A DNA stretch of 7,872 nt from Acidobacteriaceae bacterium (GCA_030039895.1 JASHUR010000387.1:1-7872); one strand, 5' to 3'; positions 1 through 7,240 are shown, counted from the first letter of the stretch. Program-made: numbers and translations. Notes: generated by a model not told the origin, from the letters alone.

Positions 1-1955
1 AGCAGCGTCGCATCCTCCGGCACCTCGTCCGGGTCCGAGAGCTGAATGTTGCTTGACGCCTCTGCGTTGTCGCCCGCTCCGCTCATCTGTACGCTCTTGC
101 TCAGCAGTGTCACGCTCGGCCGAGCCGCGCCAATCTCTCCTTGCACCGTTTCCTTGCGCCCATCCTTCAGCAGGGCCACGGCCTTGAACGCTTCGCCCGG
201 CTTGAGCCCGCTCGCGGCCTTCACATTCGCCGCCTCCATCGGCAGTGTGTCCATGCCCTTCGTGCTCGTCAGCGTCCCCGGCTTGAACACAACGCCCTTC
301 AGCGTCAGGCTCGCCACTTCATCCAGACGCGTCCCCTCCAGCATCCCCTGCTTGTCGCCCGCGTAAAGCGTGAACGACGCCAGGTGCCCCGGCTCCGAAT
401 ACGCCTGCACCGCCACATCCTCAGGCTTGTTCAGACCCGCCTGCTTCACCATCAGCGTCATCTGTCCCGGCTGTGCATCCTTCAGCGGAAGCGTCACCTC
501 AACCTGGTTCGGCTTCACCAGCTTCCAGTTCGCCTTCACTTCCTTGCCGTCCGCGCTGCGAAACTCAATTCCATCCACGCAGCTTGCATCGTCCGCCTGC
601 AGTCGCAGCGTATCGTCGCGCCCCACCACCAGCGAATTCTCATCCGCATCCGCAATCTTCCACGTCTGCACTTGCGCTCCCTGCAGTTGCACCACTGGCC
701 CGGCAAACGGCTCAAATCCCCAGTACCCGCGGATCGACGCCTTCACATCCGCCCCGATCACCGTTCCCTGCAGCGGCTTCGTGTCCACGTCCAGCCCTCC
801 TCGCACCGCATCGGGAGTCAGCGGCAGACTCACACTCTTCCCATTCGCTGCCTGCAAATGCAGTGTCAGGTCCCGCGCGTACCCCGTCGAAAACACCAGT
901 GGCGCGCCCTCGACTGGCAGCGCCAGTGTCGTCTTCTGCGCGCAGTACACCTGCTTCTCGTCCACCGGATGCAGCGGCGGTGGCTGCGCCGCCTCCACTG
1001 CCGGAAGCGCAATCACCAGCACCGACTTCGGATTGTGAAACGACGGCGGCGTATTCAGCTTCAGCGAGAGCGAATTCCCCTTCTGCTCCGCCAGTGCCGG
1101 AATGTACTGGTACTGCGCCGTGTGGAGCGAGTCCAGAATCCGCGCAATATCCATTGCCGACGCCACATACGACCCGTAATATCCGTAATCCAATTGCGGT
1201 GTTGCGCTCGCCTGCAACGCCAGATCGCCTGCCGGCCCTGACGTCAGCGCATCCACAATCGACTCACTGTGCCCGTCATTCAGCACCAGATTGTTCTGCT
1301 GCTGCGTCAGGCACGGCGCAATCTCGTCCATGTCCTTGTTCAGGCAATCCGGATCAAGTTTGATATCCAGGCTTCGCGCCAGCAGCGGAGAAACCATCTT
1401 CAGCTGCTCGGGATCGGTCTCATTGATCTTGTGGACCGCGCTCAAATACTTGTCCAGCCGCGACCGGTCCAGGCTCGCCTGGTTCAGGTCCTGCGACGCC
1501 CGCACAAACGCGCCCGGCCGCCCTTGCACCGCATTCACCAGCGTCCGGAAGTCTCCGCCCGTCTCCGGAGCCAGAAACAGCAACACCTGCTGCGCGCCCT
1601 TGGGAACCGTAATCGTCATCCCCTCGCGCTCGAACTTCCGGTCCCAGGTCTCGCCCTTGTAAAACCACTTCTCCGGCGGAGTGTTCGTCGCCCCGCGCAA
1701 AAATGCCGCCACCAGCAGGTAATGCACTGCCTCGTCGTTGGGAAAATCCGGATGGATCCAAAGCTTGTCGCCCACCGCGAGGTTCGGGACCTCGGTGATC
1801 GGCAGTGTCTCGCCGCCGCGTGTCACTGTGACCTCGATCTTCGGTCCGTTCAGATCGAACCGGGCCGCATCGCCAAACGCTGTCGCGCAAAGGCACACCA
1901 GCACCGCAATCGGCAAAGCCAGAGATCGGGTAGAAAAATACCGCCGCAAAGTCAT
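1..1955 (-). CDS. Large secreted protein of unknown function, 3' end beyond the window
   Basis: I read this frame without a stop from an ATG at 1955-1953 to the left edge, 651 codons, so the C-terminus is missing. The N-terminus is a Sec-type signal peptide: basic RRYFSTR at residues 4-10, a hydrophobic core to about residue 26, and likely cleavage after A26 or A30. No lipobox is seen. The mature part looks soluble and rich in beta strands, with Ig-like character around residues 440-640 (for example DASCVDGIEF near 456-465). There is an aromatic patch YGYYGSY from residue 257 and a proline-rich linker near residue 325. Cysteines lie at 204, 215, 338 and 459 and could form disulfides outside the cytoplasm. 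I recognise no enzyme motif. An AGGAG lies 18 nt upstream of the ATG, which is long, so the exact start is uncertain. The coding frame, signal peptide and secretion are well supported; the function is unknown. Confidence 0.85.
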   Translation of the reverse strand, partial: MTLRRYFSTRSLALPIAVLVCLCATAFGDAARFDLNGPKIEVTVTRGGETLPITEVPNLAVGDKLWIHPDFPNDEAVHYLLVAAFLRGATNTPPEKWFYKGETWDRKFEREGMTITVPKGAQQVLLFLAPETGGDFRTLVNAVQGRPGAFVRASQDLNQASLDRSRLDKYLSAVHKINETDPEQLKMVSPLLARSLDIKLDPDCLNKDMDEIAPCLTQQQNNLVLNDGHSESIVDALTSGPAGDLALQASATPQLDYGYYGSYVASAMDIARILDSLHTAQYQYIPALAEQKGNSLSLKLNTPPSFHNPKSVLVIALPAVEAAQPPPLHPVDEKQVYCAQKTTLALPVEGAPLVFSTGYARDLTLHLQAANGKSVSLPLTPDAVRGGLDVDTKPLQGTVIGADVKASIRGYWGFEPFAGPVVQLQGAQVQTWKIADADENSLVVGRDDTLRLQADDASCVDGIEFRSADGKEVKANWKLVKPNQVEVTLPLKDAQPGQMTLMVKQAGLNKPEDVAVQAYSEPGHLASFTLYAGDKQGMLEGTRLDEVASLTLKGVVFKPGTLTSTKGMDTLPMEAANVKAASGLKPGEAFKAVALLKDGRKETVQGEIGAARPSVTLLSKSVQMSGAGDNAEASSNIQLSDPDEVPEDATL

Positions 1956-2034
1956 AGCTCTAATTTTAAGGAACTCCTGAGTTGAAAGGAGCGCCCGAAT
2001 CGCTTTCGATACTGCCTTCGCGGCGCAAGTGATT

Positions 2035-2063
2035 GAGATAACTGGACGCTTTTTCAGGGACAA
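2035..2063 (-). promoter_or_regulatory. Possible promoter for the secreted-protein gene
   Basis: Read on the minus strand, TTGTCC (2063-2058) is followed after 17 nt by TATCTC (2040-2035). Both hexamers match the sigma-70 consensus only partly, but the spacing is ideal. The upstream hexamer lies inside the 20-bp palindrome, so a protein bound there would cover the polymerase site. The predicted leader to the ATG at 1955 is about 70 nt. Confidence 0.3.
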
Positions 2064-2074
2064 ATTTGTCCCTG
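2055..2074. promoter_or_regulatory. Perfect 20-bp palindrome, candidate operator or dispersed repeat
   Basis: CAGGGACAAATTTGTCCCTG is its own reverse complement with no central loop. It is flanked on the left by a run of five T (2050-2054). It lies 100 nt upstream of the secreted-protein gene and about 220 nt upstream of the YtfJ-family gene. A loopless palindrome suits a dimeric DNA-binding protein better than an RNA terminator. The alternative is a genome-wide repeat unit. Confidence 0.55.
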
Positions 2075-2282
2075 CACGCACAAATCCACCTTCTTAATAG
2101 ACCTCTCAGCGATAAAGAAGTTTCGCCGATCCAACCAGGATAGTCGTTAAATGAATGATGAAAATTCCAGAAAACTCCACTCAGGGCTAATCATTGCAAA
2201 ACGCCCCCCCACAACATGTGCGCCACTCTCGCAACGCTGTCCAGCATGCACAGAAAAAGAGATAGGAGGATAATTTCTCAAA

Positions 2283-2287
2283 GGGGG
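2283..2287 (+). promoter_or_regulatory. Ribosome binding site of the YtfJ-family gene
   Basis: GGGGG ends 8 nt before the ATG at 2296, inside AAGGGGGTCCTCC. This supports the chosen start. The GGAGGA at 2265-2270 has no start codon at a suitable distance. Confidence 0.6.
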
Positions 2288-2295
2288 TCCTCCAA

Positions 2296-2649
2296 ATGAG
2301 CAGTGCTGCTCTCATTCAATCGCTCAAGGAAAGCATTCTTGGCCAGGCTGGTGTGAAGGCCCTCTATGGCGAACCCATCTCCGCGCAGGGCAAAACCGTC
2401 ATCCCCGTGGCAAAGCTTATGTACGGGTACGGCGCGGGAGCAGGCACCGGCGGCATGGGGAATTCGAGCGCACAGGGCGAGGGCGGAGGCGGAGGAGCCG
2501 GCGTGCGAGCCATTCCAGTCGGAGTCATTGAGATCAGCGACCAGGAGACCCGCTTCTTGCCCATCACCAGCCGGAAAAAGCTGGCTGCCGCTGTCTTCGC
2601 AGGGGTCCTGCTCGGCTTCTCGTTCGGTTGGCGCAGACGGCGGCGCTGA
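2296..2649 (+). CDS. ytfJ: GerW/YtfJ-family protein with C-terminal membrane anchor
   Basis: This 117-residue protein has the family layout: YGEPI at 24-28, then PVAKLMYGYGAGAG at 37-50, a glycine-rich stretch at 61-69, and VRAIPVGVIEI at 70-80. In Bacillus the founding member is a sporulation/germination protein (GerW, formerly YtfJ), but the domain also occurs in bacteria that do not sporulate, where its role is not settled. A hydrophobic segment at about 96-112 follows RKK (93-95) and ends in five arginines (113-117), suggesting one transmembrane helix at the very C-terminus. The glycine-rich region is probably flexible. The gene stands alone on the plus strand and converges with paoC, with 66 bp between stop codons. 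The symbol reflects family membership only, not a demonstrated spore role. Confidence 0.8.
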   Translation: MSSAALIQSLKESILGQAGVKALYGEPISAQGKTVIPVAKLMYGYGAGAGTGGMGNSSAQGEGGGGGAGVRAIPVGVIEISDQETRFLPITSRKKLAAAVFAGVLLGFSFGWRRRRR

Positions 2650-2715
2650 CCTCTCCATCCGTTCACTGACAGCTTCTTAACTGACCGCGCCTAAACGAGC
2701 GCTGCTTCGCCGCCC

Positions 2716-4926
2716 TCAGGCCTTCATCAACTGCTCGATCCTCACCGGCAGATTTCGCACCCGCACTCCCGTCGCGTGATACACCGCCATGGTCAGCGCA
2801 GGCGCCACGCCCACCAGCCCAATCTCGCCAATGCCGCGCGCCCCGTACTCACCGATCACCGGGTCCGGATAATCCAGGAAAATCACCTCCTGCTCCGGAA
2901 TGTCCGCATTCGTCGCCACAATGTAGTCGGCAAAGTTGTTGTTCAGCGGCTTCGCATTGCGCGGGTCGTAGTACGTATCTTCAAACATCCCCATGCCGAT
3001 GCCCATCACCACCGCGCCGAGAATCTGGTTCCTCGCCGACTTCTCGCTGATGATCCGCCCCGCGTCCATCACCGTCACCGTCTTGCGCACCCGCAGCCTC
3101 GCAATCCCCGGGTCCCAGCCTACTTCTACAAAGTGCGCCCCAAAGCAGTGCATGGAATAGTTGTCGGCATCCGGAGCGCCGCCCGTCTGCGCCTCTGCCT
3201 CCAGCGCCGCGATCTGCTGCATCTCGAGCAGCTTCTCAAACGGAATTCCACTCTCCGGCGCTTCGCCCTGCTTATGCACGCGGCCGTTCGTCATCGCCAG
3301 CGTCTGAGCATCCACGCCCTTATACGGCGAACCGTTCGTCCGGGACGCCAGGTCCAGCATCTGCCCGATCACCTTCACGCTGGCCGCAGCCACTGCCGGA
3401 ACAATAGTGGCCGTCGCCGTCGATCCTCCTGACATCGGCCCCGGGGGCAGCGAGCTGTCTCCCAGCACCGAATCGATCCTCTCCACCGGAAGGCCCGTCT
3501 TGTCCGCCACAATCAGCGCCATCACCGTGTACGTTCCCGTCCCGATGTCCTGTGTTGCCGACGAGACCCGCGCGCGTCCATCCGCGCTCAGCCGCACCCG
3601 CGCATGCGCTCCTCCGCGATACGCGCCCCAGATCGCCGTGCCCACGCCCAGGCCCACAATCTCATTGCCGTCGCGCATCGAACCCACGCCCGGCGTCCGC
3701 TTGCTCCATCCAATCCGCTCCGCGCCCTTCGTGTAGCACTCGCGCAGATGCTTGCTCGAAAATGGCTTGCCCGAGCTCTCATCTCTTTCTGCGTAATTCT
3801 TCAGCCGGATCTCCAGCGGGTCCATGTTCAGCTTGATCGCCAGATCATCCAGCGCAGAATCCAGCCCGTACATTCCCGGACAAGCGCCCGGCCCGCGCAT
3901 TGCCATCGGCGACCCAATGTTTAGCCGCACCACCCACTGCGCCGTCTTTACATTCGGGCAGCTGTACATCACTGGCGTCGAACCCGTCGCGTTTTCCATG
4001 TAGTCGCTCAACAGCGATGTCGGATTCTTCACCTCATGGATCACCGCCTGCAGCTTCCCGTCCTGGGTCGCGCCCAGCCGTATGTGCTGCTCCGTAATTG
4101 GACGGTGTCCTACTGTCGTGAACATCAGGCTCCGCGGAACCGTCACCTTCACAGGGCGTCCCAGCTTCCGCGCCGCCATCGCCGCCAGAATCGTATTCGG
4201 CCACGGAAACAGCTTCCCGCCGAACCCCGACCCCACGAAGGGCGAAACGATATGCACATTGTCCAGCGGCACACCCAGCATCTGCGACACCACGCCCTGC
4301 ATGTTCACCACCCCCTGCGTCGTCTCGTAGAGCGTGACGTGGTTGCCCTTCCACACCGCGATGGTCGCATGCATCTCCATCGGATTGTGCGTCTCTGTCG
4401 GCGTCGTATACACCTCATCCGTCTTCACTGGAGCGTTTTTGAACGCCGTCTCCGCATCGCCTCTCGAATAGCTCCGGTGCGCGGGCCCCAGCGGCGTCGT
4501 CACTTCGCTCATCCGCGTAACCGGCTTCGCCGTCTCGTAATCGACTTTCACATGCGCGGCCGCGTCCAGCGCACGCTCAAACGTATCGGCCACAACCAGC
4601 GCCACGTACTGACCGTAGTAGTAGACCTTGTTGTCCTCAAACGGAGGCCGGCCTTCGCTCACAATGCTGTTGCGCTCAAACGGCCCCGCCGTCCGGTACA
4701 CAGGTCCGCAGTTGCCGTGATACAGGATCCCCAGCACCCCCGGCATCGCCTCCGCAACCGACAAGTCAATGTTTGCAATTCGCCCCGACCCGATCGTGCT
4801 CGCCACCGGCGCGCCGTACGCCACTCCCTCAATGGGATGGTCCACCGCATACTGTGCCCCGCCCGTCACCTTCAGCTTGCCGTCAACCCGCGTAACCGCC
4901 GAACCAATGATTGGTGATATCGCCAT
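2716..4926 (-). CDS. paoC: Aldehyde oxidoreductase molybdopterin-binding subunit (PaoC/YagR type)
   Basis: This is the catalytic large subunit of a xanthine-oxidase-family enzyme, 736 residues, close to the roughly 730 of Escherichia coli PaoC. The substrate is likely an aldehyde oxidised to its acid at the Mo centre; related enzymes use a molybdopterin cytosine dinucleotide. Residues 1-130 form the N-terminal domain of the family. Cofactor-contact motifs follow: QGVVNMQG at 204-211, VGSGFGGK at 231-238, MAMRGPG at 341-347, TQDIGTGT at 458-465 and SGGST at 499-503. The catalytic base is expected to be E701 in GIGEIG. There is no signal peptide. The frame is open 45 codons further upstream, but that stretch contains a stem-loop, would overlap paoB by 53 nt and has no family similarity. 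I chose the ATG at 4926, which gives MAISPIIGSAVTRVDG and has GGGAG 7 nt before it. It is the last gene of the operon. Substrate specificity cannot be read from sequence. Confidence 0.92.
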   Translation of the reverse strand: MAISPIIGSAVTRVDGKLKVTGGAQYAVDHPIEGVAYGAPVASTIGSGRIANIDLSVAEAMPGVLGILYHGNCGPVYRTAGPFERNSIVSEGRPPFEDNKVYYYGQYVALVVADTFERALDAAAHVKVDYETAKPVTRMSEVTTPLGPAHRSYSRGDAETAFKNAPVKTDEVYTTPTETHNPMEMHATIAVWKGNHVTLYETTQGVVNMQGVVSQMLGVPLDNVHIVSPFVGSGFGGKLFPWPNTILAAMAARKLGRPVKVTVPRSLMFTTVGHRPITEQHIRLGATQDGKLQAVIHEVKNPTSLLSDYMENATGSTPVMYSCPNVKTAQWVVRLNIGSPMAMRGPGACPGMYGLDSALDDLAIKLNMDPLEIRLKNYAERDESSGKPFSSKHLRECYTKGAERIGWSKRTPGVGSMRDGNEIVGLGVGTAIWGAYRGGAHARVRLSADGRARVSSATQDIGTGTYTVMALIVADKTGLPVERIDSVLGDSSLPPGPMSGGSTATATIVPAVAAASVKVIGQMLDLASRTNGSPYKGVDAQTLAMTNGRVHKQGEAPESGIPFEKLLEMQQIAALEAEAQTGGAPDADNYSMHCFGAHFVEVGWDPGIARLRVRKTVTVMDAGRIISEKSARNQILGAVVMGIGMGMFEDTYYDPRNAKPLNNNFADYIVATNADIPEQEVIFLDYPDPVIGEYGARGIGEIGLVGVAPALTMAVYHATGVRVRNLPVRIEQLMKA

Positions 4927-4974
4927 CTTCCTGCTCCCGCTTAATTCCCTTGTTGACTCGCTCCCGCTGGGTGC

Positions 4975-5000
4975 CCCACGTCTCGCCCTTGAGACGTGGG
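4975..5000. repeat. Perfect 10-bp stem-loop between paoB and paoC
   Basis: Arms CCCACGTCTC (4975-4984) and GAGACGTGGG (4991-5000) pair perfectly around a 6-nt loop. The element starts 8 nt after the paoB stop and ends 48 nt before the paoC start, inside the operon. No U-run follows on the transcribed strand, so it is not a classic intrinsic terminator. It could be a REP-like dispersed repeat, an mRNA-stability element, or a partial attenuator setting the subunit ratio. Confidence 0.75.
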
Positions 5001-5008
5001 AAGTCCTC

Positions 5009-5974
5009 TCAGGCGGTAACCATGCTGAGCGTCCGCACGATCGCCTGCTTCGCCAGCTCAATCTTGAACCCGTTGTACTTGAGCGGCTTTGCGCCCCTCA
5101 TCGCCGCCGCTGCTGCCGCCTCAAAATTCTTCGTGTGCGCCGGCTTTCCTTCCAGCACCGCCTCGGCTTCCTTCGAGCGCCACGGCTTTGTGCCCACGCC
5201 GCCCAGGGCAATCCGCACCCTGCGAATCCGGCTGCCCTCCACCTGCACCACCACTGCCGCTGAAGCCAGCGCAAATTCGTATTGCGCGCGGTCCCGCAGC
5301 TTCAGGTAATGTGACCTCGTCCCCGCCGCCAGCCGCGGCAGCGTCACATACGTAATCAGCTCGTCCGGCTCCAGCACGTTCTCCTTGTCCGGAGTCGTCC
5401 CCGGCGTCAGATAAAAGTTCTCCAGCGCAATCTGCCGCTCGCCCTTCGCGCCTTTCGCGTGCACCACCGCTTCCAGCGCCATCATCGCCACCGCCATGTC
5501 TGATGGGTGCGTCGCCACGCATTGATCGCTGCCGCCCAGCACCGCATGAATGCGGTTGAAGCCGTCTTGCGCCGGACACCCCGATCCCGGCTCCCGCTTG
5601 TTGCACGCGTAGTTAATGTCGCGGTAGTAGTAGCACCGCGTCCGCTGCAGCAGATTACCGCCCGTCGTCGCCATGTTCCGCAATTGCGGAGAAGCCCCTG
5701 ACAGCAGCGCCTCCGACAGAACCGTATACCGCGCCTTCACGTCCGCATGGTTCGCCAGATCGCTGTTCCGCACCAGCGCGCCCACCTTCAGCCCGCCGTC
5801 CGGCGTCGGCTCCACTCGGTCCAGCGGCAGCAGATTGATGTCCACCACCGAATGCGGCGTCTCGACGTTCAGCTTCATCAAGTCCACCAGCGTCGTCCCG
5901 CCGGCCAGGAAGCGCTGACCAGGATCCAGCGCCACATCCACCGTCTTCGCCTGCGTATAACGAAATGCCTGCAT
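5009..5974 (-). CDS. paoB: Aldehyde oxidoreductase FAD-binding subunit with [4Fe-4S] site (PaoB/YagS type)
   Basis: This 321-residue protein is the medium subunit that binds FAD and passes electrons onward. The two FAD motifs of the family are visible: AGGTTLVDLM at 24-33 and TTGGNLLQRT at 103-112. An inserted segment after the second motif carries cysteines C114, C124, C133 and C152 in the context RTRC, YAC, GSGC and DQC. In E. coli PaoB the matching insertion holds a [4Fe-4S] cluster, so the same is expected here. The C-terminal third (about 215-321) fits the CO-dehydrogenase flavoprotein C-terminal domain. AGGAG lies 5 nt before the ATG at 5974. There is no signal peptide, so export would depend on the partner subunit. 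The gaps to paoA and paoC are 66 and 82 nt, wide for an operon of this family. Confidence 0.92.
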   Translation of the reverse strand: MQAFRYTQAKTVDVALDPGQRFLAGGTTLVDLMKLNVETPHSVVDINLLPLDRVEPTPDGGLKVGALVRNSDLANHADVKARYTVLSEALLSGASPQLRNMATTGGNLLQRTRCYYYRDINYACNKREPGSGCPAQDGFNRIHAVLGGSDQCVATHPSDMAVAMMALEAVVHAKGAKGERQIALENFYLTPGTTPDKENVLEPDELITYVTLPRLAAGTRSHYLKLRDRAQYEFALASAAVVVQVEGSRIRRVRIALGGVGTKPWRSKEAEAVLEGKPAHTKNFEAAAAAAMRGAKPLKYNGFKIELAKQAIVRTLSMVTA

Positions 5975-6040
5975 ATGAGCTCCTGAGAATTCTCTCGCTG
6001 AAACTGCCCCCGACCAAAGAGAGGGCCAACCCGTTTAGTA

Positions 6041-6730
6041 TTAGGACTGCGCGGAGCGCGTCCGCCCGGACGGCCAGTCCCTGGCCTGCTGCACCGCCGC
6101 CACAATGTTGCTGTAGGCGCCGCATCGGCAGATGTTTCCGCTCATCGCCGCGCGCACGTCATGGTCCGTAGGTCCAATTGGCTCCTTCAGTAGCGCCGCG
6201 CCCGACATGATCTGCCCCGATGTGCAGTACCCGCATTGGAACCCGTCGTGGTCAAGAAAAGCCTGCTGCACCGGATGCAACTCGCCGTCCTTCGCCAGGC
6301 CCTCAATCGTGGTGATCTCGTCCATCTGGTGCATCACCGCGAACGACAGGCACGAGTTCACCCTCCGCCCGTTCACATGCACCGTGCACGCCCCGCACTG
6401 CCCGTGGTCGCAGCCCTTCTTCGTGCCGAACAAATTCAGCCGCTCGCGCAACGCGTCCAGCAGAGTCACTCTCGGTTCCAGCATCAGGTGGTGCTCCACG
6501 CCGTTCACCCGCAGCGTCACCGGGACCGGATCGACCACAGCCTCTGCCGCGGGAGCGTCCGCCGTCGGGGCCTCAACAAAGCCATCTGCGCCATGCGTCA
6601 ACGGTGCGGCCGTCGCAATCACTCCAGCCGCGCCCAGTTGGGCCATAAACATGCGTCGTGAAAATTTACCAAAGACAGGCGCTTCCTGGTCAGGAAGCGC
6701 ATTCAAGGAGGAATCACACTGCTTCTTCAT
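6041..6730 (-). CDS. paoA: Aldehyde oxidoreductase [2Fe-2S] subunit with Tat signal (PaoA/YagT type)
   Basis: This 229-residue small subunit transfers electrons from the Mo site to FAD through two [2Fe-2S] clusters. The N-terminus carries a twin-arginine signal: SRRMFMAQ at 24-31, then a hydrophobic stretch to about residue 43 and an alanine-rich linker to about 66. A plant-ferredoxin-like domain follows, with C107, C112, C115 and C127 as ligands. A C-terminal four-helix domain has C166, C169, C201 and C203 (CGYC and CRC). All eight ligands are present. The start at 6730 has GGAG 7 nt upstream and gives a complete signal. It is the first gene of the operon, so its upstream region holds the main promoter. 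The Tat signal implies that the complex folds and gains cofactors in the cytoplasm and works in the periplasm, as known for E. coli PaoABC. Confidence 0.93.
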   Translation of the reverse strand: MKKQCDSSLNALPDQEAPVFGKFSRRMFMAQLGAAGVIATAAPLTHGADGFVEAPTADAPAAEAVVDPVPVTLRVNGVEHHLMLEPRVTLLDALRERLNLFGTKKGCDHGQCGACTVHVNGRRVNSCLSFAVMHQMDEITTIEGLAKDGELHPVQQAFLDHDGFQCGYCTSGQIMSGAALLKEPIGPTDHDVRAAMSGNICRCGAYSNIVAAVQQARDWPSGRTRSAQS

Positions 6731-6834
6731 TCTCTGACTCCGTGTCAGGTGGACCTATGCCTTGTGTCGAGCGAGCGAATCGGAATTTGAGAACCGCGCC
6801 GCTTTCGGTTCAATAAAAGAACTACCGTGCGCGG

Positions 6835-6863
6835 ATATTAAAACGTTACAACACGTCGCAGTG
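6835..6863 (-). promoter_or_regulatory. Possible promoter of the paoABC operon
   Basis: On the minus strand a good -10 hexamer, TAATAT (6840-6835), is preceded by a 17-nt spacer and a poor -35. That -35 position falls within the left arm of the 19-bp dyad. Transcription would start near 6828, leaving a leader of about 100 nt to the paoA ATG. A weak -35 covered by a dyad is what an activator- or repressor-controlled promoter would show. No experiment supports it. Confidence 0.35.
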
Positions 6864-6876
6864 GTCAGTCCACTGC
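6858..6876. promoter_or_regulatory. 19-bp dyad GCAGTGG-N5-CCACTGC, candidate operator
   Basis: Two perfect 7-bp arms (6858-6864 and 6870-6876) are separated by 5 nt, in the only large upstream region of the paoABC operon. The centre is about 39 bp upstream of the predicted start site. This geometry suits a dimeric regulator, but I cannot name the family. Confidence 0.4.
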
Positions 6877-6908
6877 ACCGGACTTTGTCTCCTGTTGAAA
6901 AGAATGAG

Positions 6909-6924
6909 TATGATCAAAATCACA
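6909..6924. promoter_or_regulatory. CRP/FNR-family-like binding site
   Basis: On the minus strand TGTGA-N6-TCATA matches the CRP consensus TGTGA-N6-TCACA at nine of ten conserved positions. It lies about 180-195 nt upstream of the paoA ATG and centred roughly 88 bp upstream of the predicted paoA start site. Carbon- or redox-linked control would suit an aldehyde oxidase, but a single site can arise by chance in this locally AT-richer DNA. Confidence 0.35.
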
Positions 6925-7226
6925 TAAGAATAACGTTTCCAATCGACCAATTTATACGCATCATGCCCCGCACGCTGGGTGCAACCTCAACCGCATCTCG
7001 GTCATAACAGTAAAGCCCTCGTACGGCCCGGCTACGACGCCAAGCCACAGCCTCATCTCATCTGCGCCAAAAATTTATTGCTCCCGCTATATTTTCCTCT
7101 GGTGACCTCTGTACACTCGATCAACATCTCGCCGTGAAGTTCTGGGGCGATGTTGCCTCGGGCAGGGGCCTTCGCCTGACAAAGCACGCAGCCTGGCCGT
7201 AGATTGTGCAGTTCGCAGCAACTCTC

Positions 7227-7233
7227 AAAGGAG
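7227..7233 (+). promoter_or_regulatory. Ribosome binding site of the small secreted-protein gene
   Basis: AAAGGAG ends 7 nt before the ATG at 7241, the clearest Shine-Dalgarno sequence in the window. It fixes the start of this short gene. Confidence 0.8.
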
Positions 7234-7240
7234 AATTGAT

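Larger units (their letters stand above)
1956..2295. other. Divergent intergenic region
   Basis: This 340-bp stretch separates the secreted-protein gene (leftward) from the YtfJ-family gene (rightward). It holds one perfect 20-bp palindrome, a possible leftward promoter overlapping it, a run of seven C at 2204-2210, and a GGAGGA at 2265-2270 too far from the next ATG to be its ribosome site. I found no convincing open reading frame or rightward promoter. Confidence 0.6.
6731..7240. other. Intergenic region between paoA and the small secreted-protein gene
   Basis: This 510-bp divergent region contains the sites listed separately (possible paoA promoter, 19-bp dyad, CRP/FNR-like site). A weaker pair of 6-bp arms, GAACCG and CGGTTC, lies at 6791-6811 in the likely paoA leader. 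The half nearest the plus-strand gene (7008-7226) shows only a TATATT at 7088-7093 without a matching -35. I see no credible gene; an 81-codon plus-strand frame at 6762-7007 has no ribosome site or protein-like composition. Confidence 0.55.

Noticed and set aside
141..1241. 366-codon plus-strand frame
   Set aside because: It is antisense to the continuous secreted-protein frame and its translation is an arginine, histidine and leucine-rich composition typical of reverse frames in GC-rich DNA.
2204..2210. Run of seven C as a possible phase-variable tract
   Set aside because: It is short, about 85 nt before the ATG, and not placed between promoter hexamers that I can identify.
2278..2658. Minus-strand frames opposite the YtfJ-family gene
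   Set aside because: The plus strand shows clear family motifs and a ribosome site; the reverse frames do not resemble a protein.
4036..4917. 293-codon plus-strand frame opposite paoC
   Set aside because: It is fully antisense to well-conserved paoC motifs, with low-complexity R/H/L composition and no ribosome site.
4975..5000. Intrinsic terminator after paoB
   Set aside because: No U-run follows the stem on the transcribed strand, and paoC must be made with paoA and paoB to form the complex.
6762..7007. 81-codon plus-strand frame in the pao upstream region
   Set aside because: No ribosome site, unlike-protein composition, and it covers the probable pao promoter and dyad.
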